From contig NW_024609857.1 of the NCBI RefSeq assembly GCF_016920785.2, positions 77,187,570 through 77,251,569 on the forward strand: a stretch of DNA of 64,000 nt. Reading direction: 5' to 3'. A model generated the notes under the pieces. That model saw only the letters and a program-made list of their open reading frames with translations, was not told the DNA's origin and made no database searches. Each line of letters starts with the position of its first letter. The stretch's first letter is position 1. This stretch comes from Ixodes scapularis. Taxonomy: Eukaryota > Arthropoda > Arachnida > Ixodida > Ixodidae. Positions 44,627 to 54,563 of this stretch are shown here, in pieces. Both the position numbers and the translations under genes were made by a program.

Positions 44627-45370
44627 GAGCGCAGCTCTTGAGGAGGAGTAGGGAAGGGTACTGAGGGGGGTCACGTCACCTGCGGGTAGTCGGGGGGTCA
44701 AGTGATCTCGGGGGAGGGGGGGGGGTCACACGTGACCTCGGGGGGGGGGGGGTCACGTGACCTCGGGGGAGGGGGGTCACGTAACCCCCCCCCCCCCCCG
44801 GTTACGCCGACGCCTACGCCAACGCCGCTCAGGCTGGAACCGGGCCCCTAAAGCGCGATCCAAACCAACGCTTCTTTTTGCGCCTGTAGGCCGTGCGGCT
44901 GCGGATGTGACGTTTTTTCGTGACGTCGCGCCGCTTCTTCGCTCCTTCCGGGCGCGCACAAGAAAGTTGGATAATTTCAACTTCTTCTCAACGCGCACAA
45001 AAACGCGCGGTGACGTAGTAGGACGCTCCTGTCTCCCGGCCAATCGGTGGAGGGAAGCTAGTTCCGGCTCCGCGTTTCTCGCCGTCTGGCTGCCCTCTCC
45101 TCCCCCCTTTTATTCTCTTCCAAAATGACAACACGATCTCTCTCTCTCTTTCTCTCGCCGTCTGGCCGGCCAGTCTGTCGCAGTTGCACTTTGCTTGTGC
45201 GCTCGTGCCGAAGTTTCGCCCGTCCAAACCAAAGCGCACGGTTCTGACTCAGAAAGCGTGCCCGGAAACAGCAAAAACGTCACGAAATGCGTCACATCCG
45301 CAGCCGCGCGACCTACAGGCGCAAAAAGAAGCGTTGGTTTGGATCGCGCTTAAGAGCTGCACTCTTAAAG
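44627..45370. mobile_element. TIR element with GAGCGCAGCTCTT ends and internal inverted repeat
   Basis: The left end GGAGCGCAGCTCTTGAGG is inverted at the right end (TTAAGAGCTGCACTCTTAAAG). Inside are a G-rich CACGTG minisatellite (44,660-44,800), an ACGCCGACGCC-like run, and an internal inverted repeat: about 44,851-44,912 pairs with about 45,284-45,351. No protein. Related fragments lie at 3,629 (left end) and 49,320-49,470 (right end). Confidence 0.7.
44660..44800. repeat. G-rich minisatellite with repeated TCACGTGACC
   Basis: Units of roughly 24-30 bp combine GGGGGTCACGTGACCTCGGG with variable G runs, then change to a C run (44,785-44,799). CACGTG is the canonical E-box. The G runs could form quadruplexes on the plus strand. 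Confidence 0.85.
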
Positions 45371-45705
45371 CCTATAAAAGGCTTGACTAAGGGTCCGCGC
45401 CCCCTAACAGCGACGCCAGTTCCGACTACATTGTTCCTTTCACATGAGCGAATGACGTTTTAGCGAACATTGCCATGTGAGCGAACCGACATTTTAGCTA
45501 ATAGCGAAGTAGCAATTTAACCCCCCCACACCACTGCGTTCACGCTGCCACGCGGCGGCAGTATGCGGCGGGTTATTACAGAAATGGTAACCTACTTTGC
45601 CCACCCGTAAACGCCAACCACTCGCTACATTCTCATTCGATGAAAAGTCGGCGTTCGTTAAAACGTCGTTCGACCAACTGAGTGCCACCCGCCGATTGCG
45701 CTAAG
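45371..45705. other. Unassigned stretch
   Basis: GC-richer DNA with no recognised protein or paired repeat. Confidence 0.35.
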
Positions 45706-45712
45706 ACCTGGG

Positions 45713-45854
45713 GCCCTATCTGGACACTTGGCGAAAAATTCGGCGAGAAATTCGAGCGCCGTGATTGGTCGGTGCCAAAGTTAAGCGCGGCACCGGCACA
45801 TCGCGGCCGCCGAATTTCACGCCTACTTTTACACCAAGTATCCAGATTAGGGAA
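45713..45854. mobile_element. Small palindromic MITE, 7-bp TSD
   Basis: GCCCTATCTGGACACTTGGCG at the left pairs with the right end ...CCAAGTATCCAGATTAGGG. Pairing continues inward through GAAATTC and GCCG blocks. Flanks ACCTGGG at 45,706-45,712 and 45,855-45,861 look like the target duplication. No coding capacity. Confidence 0.7.
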
Positions 45855-45861
45855 CCTGGGA

Positions 45862-46390
45862 GTTTGCGGCGGCTGCGTTGACGCGCGCTGCTTCGTCTGG
45901 CCCCGGTTCCCCTCGCGTGCTTAAATCGAAAAACATTGCTTTGTCGTCGCAAACCACTTGCGTTCCGCGTGAGTCGAAAGCAGCTTCGGAGTCCTACGCA
46001 GCATTTGACAACACTAAGGCGAGCAGAACATCTGCCTTTCTTTTGTTTGTCGGCCGCAGACGAGTGCCAGCGGTAAATCATCGCGGAGGTTTAGCTGACG
46101 CACCTGTTCTGAGTTCTCAGAGGCAATAAAAATGCGTTATCAGCTTTTATTTTTCAGAAATTTAGCGCCAACTTTCTGGCTTTGATTATCCGTTTCCGGC
46201 GTGTAGCGTTCGAACGGTAACACGCAGACGTTTCTCAAGCTGCCGTGTTCGCCTAATGGCACGCCAAGGAAGTATATTGACTTCTGCACGTTTTTCTTTT
46301 TTTGTCTACAGTAAAACGGACTGTTTGAAAACCATCTACAATAACTCAAAGTGTAAAGCAAAATAATTGCGAGGATTTGTCAATATACTA
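45862..46390. other. Unassigned stretch
   Basis: No recognised protein; AATAAA at 46,123 on the plus strand has no visible gene upstream. Confidence 0.3.
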
Positions 46391-46725
46391 TCATGTAGGA
46401 AATTTCAAATATAAAACTGAAAGTAAATGTTTAATGAGGAGAACTTGTGCCTACACACTCAAACACACACAAACACGCAGAAACAAATCATGCATTTTGC
46501 GACGACGACGAAAGAGCAAATGTCTTGGTCCTAACCAGTCTCAACTTCTTTTATACACAGTACGTATTCTAGAACATTCTAGAAAGGAACAAGCAACACG
46601 TCACAAGGTTCTAGCAGAACGTTTTAGAACAGCCGCGAAAGATGAAATGAACACCTGAGCTGGCAGGGTTCGAACCCTGTGCCCCCGCGTGGGAGAGGCT
46701 CCCACGCGGTGCACTTTTGGCCATG
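46390..46725 (-). mobile_element. Solo LTR 2 with tRNA-like head
   Basis: Minus strand. After a tRNA-like head (46,723-46,665) come GTGTTGCTTGTTC and AGAATGTTCTAGA, matching GCATGTTGCTTGTTC and AGAATGTTCTAC of the LTR at 52,027. A TGTATAAAAG TATA box lies near 46,555-46,546. GGCACAAGTTCTCC with CATTAAACATTTA follows, matching GGCACAAGTTCGCC and CATTAAACGTTTA. It is clearly related to, but well diverged from, the gypsy LTRs at 52,027 and 57,547. No internal domain adjoins it. Confidence 0.75.
46665..46723 (-). promoter_or_regulatory. tRNA-like Pol III A/B boxes in solo LTR 2
   Basis: Minus strand: TGGCCAAAAGTGCACC (46,723-46,708) is A-box-like and GGGTTCGAACCC (46,678-46,667) is a perfect B box. 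Between them is a perfect 11-bp stem with a 3-nt loop (46,685-46,709) at the place of an anticodon arm. The acceptor stem does not close, so it is not a normal tRNA. Confidence 0.6.
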
Positions 46726-47738
46726 GACGTTTTTTTTCTTTGTTATTTGGTTGGAAATAAAACAAATAGAGTTGATTTATCATAATAGAACACCAGACCC
46801 TGTGGTAAGGAAAATATCTAAAAAAAACCTCCCAAGTCCAAGAAAAAGAATAAATAAATAACGGCAGGAGAACGTCTCAGTCCTCCAGCCGTTATCCTAG
46901 TGTTGTCTTTTTCTAGGTCTAAAAGTTTCTTAATTTTTTTCATGCTACAGTTTTAGGTGTTACATTATGATTATTTATCGCCAGCTCGCCGGCACTCTCA
47001 TTGTTATTTGCCAACAGCAAATTCAAATAAGGTATTGGTAAAAGTGGTTGTAGTGTTATATTGTTAATATTACAATAAAGGAATTTTTGTGTGGTTAAAT
47101 ACATATGAGGCTGCCGTCAGGGCTTTAGGGGAGGCTTCGGTTATCATTATAAAACAGTACGCTGAGTATATGCAGTGATCGACGAAGCTGGATAGGTCGT
47201 CAAGGTTTCCTCTGTCTCCAAAGCCGGTCGAGGCGGCGTCTGCAAACATGGAATCACTACTGTGACACAGGCGGATGTCAAAGAAGGAAATTCCTTTATT
47301 TCTGATATCCTGTCCTGCACCGAAGGCCATAGGTCCCTCTCTTATGAAAGCGAAGTGAAAGTGCTACACTAGGCGCATTGAAGCATAATTTAAACGACAA
47401 GAACGGTGGCTGGGGAGATAACCAGACATGTGCGTGTGGACGCACCAGAGGGAGCCATTAAGATGGTTCATGCACAAAGGTAATTGTTTGATTGTTTTTA
47501 GAATCATCCAAAGCTATTCTGTACACATGACACCTTCAAGAAAAGATACAGAACTTGACCGATGCAGATTGTTTACCACAAATCACTCTGTTGATAAAGG
47601 ACTTCTTTACCTAAACAGATCCACAAAATGACAGGTGTGTCTCATTTTTGACACAAAACCAACATCTAGGGAGGGGGACACGTGGTAAGAGTAAAATCAT
47701 TTTTATAAAATACCGAACTGGGAAAACAGGTAACCGCA
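46726..47738. other. Unassigned stretch
   Basis: Some short open frames, none recognised. Confidence 0.3.
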
Positions 47739-48133
47739 TTGTGTTTTTCCAACGTAGTCGAGCGAAGAGTAACAGTGAGTGACAAAGAGACGTGCGCAAA
47801 GTGTGGGAGCGGCGACCATGGAGGACTCTGTGAAAGTTCATTTTCTTGTGAGGCCTGTAATCGTTGTCATACTGCGTACTCTCACTCCTGCCACCTTTTG
47901 ACGATAGTGAACATTTTCTTACTTTACAAACCAAAGAACAGATAATGTACAGGGAGGCAAGACAATTGCTTTCTTCTCTTTCAAACGTTTCGCACTCTGA
48001 CGAGGTACTCAGGAACCCTACACCACATATGGAACCCAGCGCCACAAAGTTTTACCTCGATGACTTGGCAAGTCCTCTCGAGGCCTTATATCAATCTACA
48101 AGGAATCAGTGGTTTCGCATTCCTGAAAAATAA
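47739..48133 (+). pseudogene. LINE ORF1 (gag-like) zinc-knuckle fragment
   Basis: CAKCGSGDHGGLC followed by CEACNRCHTAYSHSC is a set of CCHC-type knuckles as found in ORF1 proteins of Jockey/I-type LINEs. After a frameshift near 47,900 the reading continues as EQIMYREARQLLSSLSNVSH, matching the 'I.Y.EAR' segment that follows the knuckles in these proteins. It would bind LINE RNA. No ORF2 follows; instead the paralogous block begins at 48,131. Confidence 0.7.
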
Positions 48134-49310
48134 GTAGGGTTATACGTGTGCGACTAAAATAAGCAATGACAGCATTGAATTTTCACGCAGAAAGCTGAGA
48201 AGGCAAGGGCAGGTGTAAGAAAATTGAAGGAGAAGGATAAGTCGGGACGGGAGTGCTGATCATGGCATGTTCACTCGAGGAAAGAAAATATAATTAAGGT
48301 TTCTATATTTAGTTAATTAATGGGGATCGTTAACGCGATATTCTTAAATGAATGCTGGGGTAAACTGAGCTTAGGGTGGTATATAATATCTCGAATTTCA
48401 AGCCGCTCTTTTGTAAAATAAGATCAAGCCCACATGTTTACTCTCGGTGAAGCCGCTAAAAGCCACCCACCTTTTTTTCCTGAAATCGGACTCTTTTTTG
48501 TGCTTAACAATTTCTAGATATCTTTACTTACTGATTTGTTTTCTTCGGGGAATTTCGAGGTCCCGTTGCCGGGAATATATTTCACTGCACGTGGACACAA
48601 CAACAAAAAAAAAAAAAACTGCGTTTGATTTTTTAAAACAAATATTGCGCTAAAAATGGCTGCGTAAACAGGGATCCAATAACACACCGCATAGATACTG
48701 TTAAAACATCTATGTATGGCGATTTCAACGGCCAGTTCAGTCTTAGGGTAGTTGAAATGTCACGGGACGGGATTTGGAGGTAGAGATCGACGAGTGATAA
48801 AGAATGCAAACATTTCGTTTCTTTTGGTATCCCAGTTTTGAAAGCGTATTTTTGAAAAAAGAAAATCTTTCGTAAAATGAGAAAACATACAATAGAGATT
48901 AGAAAAAGAGAAATGTTCGAAGTAAGAATTATCAGCTTTTATAAGACTTCTGTATAAACATTTATAACTGTGATTGTCATTTGGATATCCACACAGACAA
49001 AAATCCAAGCTAAAATATTAATAAATAAATCTAGAAATTTAAATATTAGTCCTCTCGCAATCGTAATACACGGTTAAATTGAAAGAATAATATTCTTAAC
49101 CGTTAAGACAGATTCCAGACCGACCTGGGTCCTTCACACTGCATCGAACATATGCACACTTCCACTGGCCAGGTACTAGTATCGAACACCCGTGAATTCG
49201 AAAAATTTCTCGGAATAAAATAGAGTAAAAGCAGACAACGTCCCGCTAAACGTCCGCATAAATTGAAAAAAAAAAAACATTAATGAAAATGTTTGATTTG
49301 TAACGCCGTA
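48131..49310. repeat. Paralogous block, short copy
   Basis: Partner of 13,608-16,420, lacking the segment that corresponds to about 14,210-15,740. It starts at TAGGGTTATAC like the long copy. Confidence 0.7.
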
Positions 49311-49472
49311 GGAACTCACGGCATCCACTTTACCGTCGTGACATCAAGTCACGTCACATGTGACGTTACGTGTGACGTCATTATGGGAAACGTCGCATAA
49401 TGGAATGCGCGGTTACGCCGACGCCGACGCCGCTCTACCGGAGATGGTCAGCTAAGAGCTGCGCTGTTAAAG
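49311..49472. mobile_element. Right-end fragment of the GAGCGCAGCTCTT TIR element
   Basis: GGTTACGCCGACGCCGACG (from 49,410) and CTAAGAGCTGCGCTGTTAA (49,451-49,469) match the interior and right end of the element at 44,627-45,370. A cluster of ACGTCACATGTGACGT and TGACGTCA palindromes takes the place of the CACGTG minisatellite. It abuts the truncated 3' side of LINE 4. Confidence 0.6.
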
Positions 49473-50383
49473 TAATGGGGATAGACCGGCCCCTCTGGGA
49501 CGCCGGTTTCGAAGAACTGCGTTGAGCTATTAGTTTTATCTATAGAAACCACCTGGGCCCTTCCTTCTAACCGATTTGCCATGAGCGAGTGAAAAGGCCA
49601 ACGAAAACCGAACCTCCAAAGCTTTCTTAACAAAATCTCGTGATTTACTCTATTGAAGGCCTTGCTGACATCTAGAAAAACGGCACGAGAAAACATGTTG
49701 CCCTCAAAAGCAGAATAAATTTCGTCAGCTACGTCCTCTAAAAGCAGCTGCGTACCAGTTCCAGAAATCAACCCATACTGCTTAAAAGAAAACAGTGAAC
49801 ACTAATCTATGACACTGGTCAAAATATGATGTGTTTCTCAAAGACATGTTCTAGCACGGGCAAAATCGAAATCGGGTTACTTCTCTACCTTCCCAGGATC
49901 CCTGACTTTGAAGATCGGCCGCATTGTAGCAGTCTTAAGCTCGTTAGGGATTACGCCCGATGCGATAAATTTGTTTAAAATGACAAGAATGATAACCTGC
50001 AAATATCTGATATTTTCCTGAAGACATCCAAGGGTTATACCATCCACGCCTGGAGATCTAGTAGGCTTAATGCGGAAGAGAATGCAACGTAAATCCTCCA
50101 ATCTCATAACATAAAGAAAAGCGGAGTTTGCGTTCATTTCTATTACTGCTTCCGAAACACCAAGTCTTTGTAGAACACGAGTGGATACCACAAAGGAGGA
50201 ATTGAGTTGCTTGACAATTTCTTTAAATCTGCCACCAAAATTGTGTTTTACAACGTCATCCACAAAGGCTTTCTTTGTGACCTCAAAAAGTGTTGATGAC
50301 TGACTATGTTTTTGAAGAGCTAAATCGCGCCTTCTCAAACTTGTCATTGAAGTGCTCGCTTTTTGCCGATCGAAGTATAGCAT
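49473..50383 (-). pseudogene. LINE 4 reverse transcriptase, N-terminal half
   Basis: Minus strand. 50,383-49,877 reads KPTRSPGVDGITLGCLQENI and NKFIASGVIPNELKTATMRP, the RT finger motifs ('K..KAPG.DGI', 'P..WK.A.V.PI.K'). After a short gap, 49,771-49,448 reads SGTGTQLLLEDVADEIYSAF, AVFLDVSKAFNRVNHEILLR (motif A with its catalytic Asp), and the decayed start of motif B (GVPEGPVYPHYFN). The YADD motif and everything after it are missing because of truncation at 49,472. Confidence 0.87.
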
Positions 50384-50462
50384 TTTCTCTATTTCTTCCG
50401 ATTCTAACTTTTGAACTAAGTTGATTATTCACTGGTGCTGTCCAACTTCGTGCCCAAGCGAA

Positions 50463-51418
50463 TTATTTTGTTTTTATGGCGATTAGAACCTTCGTGTTTA
50501 GCCAAGTATGATCCGGTCTTCGTGTTTTTATTTTAACTGTTTGTTTACATTTGGCAATGAAAGAAATAACGATATGTGTGAACTTCGTGTACGCGTTAGA
50601 TCGGGATGGAGACTCACGAAACGAGATCCAATAAAATGTCGAAATAAGGCGATCTAGATTTTCATTATCGAAAATTTCTATTTGCTTTGTTTTGGCTTCA
50701 GTCTTGGCTTCCCCAAACGTTACGAACTGACATCCTACAAAATAGTTATCGGCCAATGTTTACGTGATAGCCGATGACATCGTTACGGTATTCTCAGCCC
50801 GAACGCGGATAAGTTCGATTCAGGGCGTGACTAGTTTACATGCTATTATTTTCTCTTGTAGGAGCAGTGATAGTGCTTTCGATACTCTCATTTGCAAGTA
50901 TGTTCAAATAATCACACACGTCAGATAGATCCGGTTTCGCTACATTGATACTGATATCGCCAACCAAGCAAAATAAACCACTCTTTTACACCTCATTGAG
51001 TGTTTCTTTCGATTCTTCAAGAAAACTCCCAACACTTTGTAAAGGAGGCCCATAACTAGCTCACATATAAACCATAAATTTAGAATGCTCAATTTTAAGT
51101 GCAATCGTATGTGCGTGGGAAAACGAGATGTCGAGTTTAGAAACCAGACATATGTCCTTAATGAAACCCGCGATCCCCCCACCCCCTTACATTTGGCCGT
51201 AAAAAGCAGGAGTTGTAACTAGCTAATTCAAACAGATCCCACCAATCCTCAGATGCATTTCCTTCGGTAAGTACAAAAATGTACGTGTTTACTGTAACGT
51301 CTTTCACGAGAAGGTTGAAGAGGCTCCAATATTTTCTTATACTTCTCATGTTCACATGTAACACCAACAACGTTGGCTCTTTATATTTAATTTCTGTTTG
51401 AAAGCTTGAAATCTTCAC
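50463..51418 (-). pseudogene. LINE 4 AP-endonuclease and linker
   Basis: Minus strand. 51,418-51,158 reads LLVLHVNMRSIRKYWSLFNL and IFVLTEGNASEDWWDLFELA, the start of the APE domain. The middle (51,182-50,800) is decayed. 50,756-50,463 carries the linker with IVISFIAKCKQTVKIKTRRP and DHTWLNTKVLIAIKTK. Frames change several times, so the nuclease is inactive. Confidence 0.8.
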
Positions 51419-51985
51419 ATTCTTGGAAATTTGTCGACATTATTCGTATACTTATATTCTCAAGATCGTTGACTGTGTTTACACTAACGCCAATGCCTTG
51501 AGCTTTTTTTGCAAAAAGTTTGCCTTCCTTTACCCAGACGTACTTAAAGTGTACTTCTTTGGCTTTTGGCCTGGCAATGCAGTATAATGCCCTATTTGCG
51601 CCAGGCAGGTTTTCGTTAACATTAAACCTTCGGAAGCTCACCTGAATAATGAAGCGAGCTTTATCGTAAGCGATGGCTTATCCATGCCTCATACACTTTC
51701 AATGACGCAAACCTTGTCAAAACCGGGGTCGCGGGGTCAGAACTTCACCATAAGCCGGTGGATGGCAAGGACGTCTCCTATTTGGAGTGCAGTCAAATCT
51801 GACTTGGGTACAATCTCGTCGACGATTCGTTCCAAGTTTTTTTTTTCTGGCTGCGTTGCAGTCCGTGGATTTCTAGGTTCGTCGAGCGACTCCGCTGCTC
51901 TATGTAGTTCAAGTCTCCCTGTATTCGTTCTATAGTACGCAATTGTTCGCCCATACTACTGCACACCTCAGCCAACCGGACCTGC
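51387..51985 (-). pseudogene. LINE 4 ORF1, middle and C-terminal part
   Basis: Minus strand. 51,975-51,793 reads MAEVCSSMGEQLRTIERIQG and NYIEQRSRSTNLEIHGLQRS, a coiled coil followed by the 'SR..NLEIHG' motif that opens the RNA-recognition domain of LINE ORF1 proteins. 51,641-51,387 reads a basic C-terminal segment with NRALYCIARPKAKEVHFKYV and WVKEGKLFAKKAQG. A frameshift lies between. The gypsy element inserted just upstream of the coiled coil. Confidence 0.8.
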
Positions 51986-52026
51986 AGTGCTTCGGTTTTT
52001 TTTCGGTTGGTTTATCAAGAACATAT

Positions 52027-52445
52027 TGCCGCGCGCGCAGCTGGCCAAGTAGGCAGCGCGCGCGTGGCCTAACGGTTATCGCGCTTGCTTTCCACGATGA
52101 AAGCCAGGGTTCGATTCCTGGCCGTGGAGGCACATTTTTGTTGACTCTGTAAAGTAATGTTCTGGTAAATTCGAGAAGCATGTTGCTTGTTCGAGCTCAG
52201 AATGTTCTACACGCCGAACCTTCTACGCCGATTATTCCAGACGTCCACACGTGTACATAAGTGGCTCCGCGTGACAATCTGCAGTCAGTCTCGCCCCAGC
52301 GTTCGACTCTGCTGTCACGCCGACTTCGACGCCCGCGACGCTCTGTTATTACCTTTTGTACCCTTTTTATTTTTGGCACAAGTTCGCCACATTAAACGTT
52401 TATTTCTTCTTGTTCATTTATTGTTTTTGGTCACCACCCGTGACA
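52027..52445 (+). repeat. 5' LTR of gypsy element 2
   Basis: Begins TGCCGCGCGCGCAG and ends CCGTGACA. It holds a tRNA-like head at 52,065-52,121 and CATTAAACGTTTATTTC near the 3' side. A short open frame crossing the LTR is repeated in both LTRs and is not a gene. Confidence 0.96.
52065..52121 (+). promoter_or_regulatory. tRNA-like Pol III A/B boxes inside the LTR
   Basis: TGGCCTAACGG (52,065-52,075) matches an A box and GGTTCGATTCC (52,108-52,118) is a perfect B box, 32 nt apart. CCAGG/CCTGG forms a T-stem and GCTTT/AAAGC an anticodon-like stem. The acceptor stem does not pair, and the T-loop in this pairing is 8 nt, so it is tRNA-derived rather than a working tRNA. The same sequence recurs in the 3' LTR at 57,585-57,641. 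Confidence 0.7.
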
Positions 52446-52448
52446 TTT

Positions 52449-52466
52449 TGGTGGAGGTGCGGGGTA
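52449..52466 (+). other. Primer-binding site of gypsy element 2
   Basis: TGGTGGAGGTGCGGGGTA starts 3 nt after the 5' LTR with the TGG expected to pair with a tRNA CCA end. The tRNA species was not identified. Confidence 0.7.
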
Positions 52467-52470
52467 ACGC

Positions 52471-53736
52471 ATGCCCCTGCCGCGTACCCCTCCGAGGGAC
52501 CGCAGTGCAAGTCCGACGCCAAGCCCACGAAGAACCAACGAAGGCACTACCGAGATCCGGTTCAGTCGTCGCACCCAAGGCCTACACCCGGAATTCGGAC
52601 TTCTGCCGCCCAGGACCAAGCAGCCAACGAAGCCGACGATGGCCAACCAGTCGCCGACCCCCGCCGCTCCTGCCGTCGTCTACCTGCCCGCCGCCCCCCG
52701 TACGCCGACTCCCTTCCACGGTGAGATCCATGAGGATGTCGAAGACTGGATCAAGCACTACGAGCGTGTGGCGCGGCACAACGGATGGACTGCGGAGCAG
52801 TGCCTCCAGAACCTCTATTTTTCGCTGGAGGGTACTGCGAGGTATTGGTTCGAGAATCACGAGGCTTCGCTTACGTCGTGGGACATCTGTGTGGCCGAGT
52901 TGCAGCGGACGTTCGCCACTCTACACCGACGGGAGAAGGCAGAAGATCTCCTCCGAATTCGAACGCAGGGCCCCGACGAAAGCGTCACAAGCTTCGTAGA
53001 AGATGTCCTCCGCCTGAGCGCCCGTGCCGACCCACGAGCCACAGACGACAAGAAGCTGCGGGTCCTCATGCGCGGGGTGAGAGACGATATCTTTGGAGGC
53101 CTCGTGCGCAACCCACCGGGCACCGTCGAAGCCTTCGTCACCGAGGCGACAAGCATCGAGCGCGCCCTCCAAGCGCGCGCTTCCCACTACCAGCGATATC
53201 CAAGTGTCGCTGCAACCGCGCTGCTTGGCGGCGAGAACGCTCCTGGTACGGACATCCGCGAAATTATCCGGGAGGTCGTCCGGGAGGAACTCCGCCAGTT
53301 GCTGCCAGCCGCAAGTCGACCACCGACGCTCTCCATTGCCGAGGCTGTGCGCGAGGAAGTACAACGGGCGCTCCAACCAGAGGTTCCCGTCACCACGGTG
53401 GCACCGGAGGAAACGACGTTGAGCTACGCTGCCATAGCCCGACGACCGCCGCAAGCTCCCCGCCAAGCCGCGGCGCCACCCCGAAGAGACGCCCCAACGC
53501 CGCACTATCCCCGACGACAGGAAGATCAGGTGCACGTTCACCCAGACCGACCTGCGCCGAGAAAGACAGACGTCTGGAGGACGGCCGACCGACGCCCGCT
53601 GTGTTACCACTGCGGGGAAGCTGACCATGTGTACCGCCGATGCCCATACCGACAACTCGGTCTGCGTGGATTCCACCCAAGCGACCCGCGCCCCCGGTAT
53701 GGTGAACGCCCTCGGGAGATCGACGAGTACCTGTGA
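52471..53736 (+). pseudogene. Gypsy element 2 gag
   Basis: 421 codons from the first ATG; an in-frame ATG at 52,639 (MANQSPTPAAP) just before the conserved domain is the likelier start. Residues about 80-230 form the retrotransposon gag capsid domain (FHGEIHEDVEDWIKHYERVA, then LYFSLEGTARYWFENHEASL). A CCHC knuckle CYHCGEADHVYRRC lies near the end. The open frame stops at TGA 53,734-53,736. Arg/Ser/Pro-rich coding-like sequence continues in another frame to a TAG near 53,866, so I read this copy as frameshifted near its end. Gag forms the particle and packages RNA. Confidence 0.88.
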
Positions 53737-53869
53737 CGACCCCAGTCCCCCGAGCCTGCGTCCCGCCGAGAGCTCCGGTCGCCGTCACCGCGACGTCCAG
53801 CTTCGCCGATGCACCGACCCCGACGTGAAAGCCTGTCACCCCTCGCTCCTCGCCGGGGAAACTAGGCGC

Positions 53870-54419
53870 GGCAACCCCTGGAGGTGGAGTTGCCGAAGAC
53901 GACCGACGCCAAGATCCTCCAGGAACGCCGGAGGGCCCCCACTCGAACGCTACCGGAGACCGAAACGACGCTCCTGAAACGGTGTCCAACAACCTAAACG
54001 TCATCATCGACGGCCACGACGCATCGGCACTCGTGGACACCGGAGCAGACTACTCAGTCTTGAGTGGGAGGCTCTCCCGCCGCCTTCGAAAAGTCACGAC
54101 GCCGTGGGATGGACCTCAAATAAGAACCGCCGGAGGGCACCTCATCACACCAGTCGGGAGGTGCACTGCTCGCGTAGAGATCCACGGTGAGACGTGCCCT
54201 GTGAAGTTCGTCGTTCTGCAAGACTGTTCAAGGGACGTTATCCTCGGAATGGACTTTCTCTGCGAATATGGCGCCGTCATCGACCTCGCTGCAAACCAGT
54301 TGACTCTTCGAAAGCCCGTCGTGCCGCCGGTGGAGATGAACACGACGTCAACCACAATCCGAGTTACCGCCGACCATGTGAACCTACGCCGCGGTCGAGT
54401 GTTTTCGTCACCGTTATAA
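53870..54419 (+). pseudogene. Gypsy element 2 protease
   Basis: Open in a different frame from gag. ALVDTGADYSVLSGRLSRRL holds the retropepsin active site (DTGA) and VILGMDFLCEYGAVIDLAAN the conserved 'ILG.DFL' strand. No ATG opens it, as usual when protease is made by frameshifting. It stops at a TAA at 54,417-54,419. The homologous reading continues in another frame (TDAAMHGEALLEGSVLLLLE), so a one-base shift near 54,395 separates protease from what follows. Confidence 0.88.
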
Positions 54420-54474
54420 CCGACGCAGCCATGCACGGTGAAGCTCTTCTGGAAGGCAGCGTCCTACTGCTCCT

Positions 54475-54563
54475 CGAAAAAGGAATTGGTGTCGCAAGAC
54501 ACCAATTCCTTTTTCGTCACAAGAACTGTTGTTCGTCACAAGAACAACAGTTCTTGTGACGAA
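54475..54563. repeat. Two tandem perfect hairpins in pol
   Basis: 54,475-54,493 is exactly complementary to 54,498-54,516 (19 bp, loop GCAA). 54,513-54,534 is exactly complementary to 54,542-54,563 (22 bp, loop GTCACAA). TTCGTCACAAGAAC is also directly repeated at 54,513 and 54,532. The segment lies between protease and RT and changes the reading frame. Confidence 0.97.

Noticed and set aside
44757..45300. Arg-rich open frames in the GC-rich region
   Set aside because: They arise from the GC-rich inverted repeat on both strands and carry no domain.
52187..52999. 270-codon frame crossing the 5' LTR into gag
   Set aside because: Its first part is LTR sequence, repeated in the 3' LTR, and its second part is an out-of-frame reading of gag.
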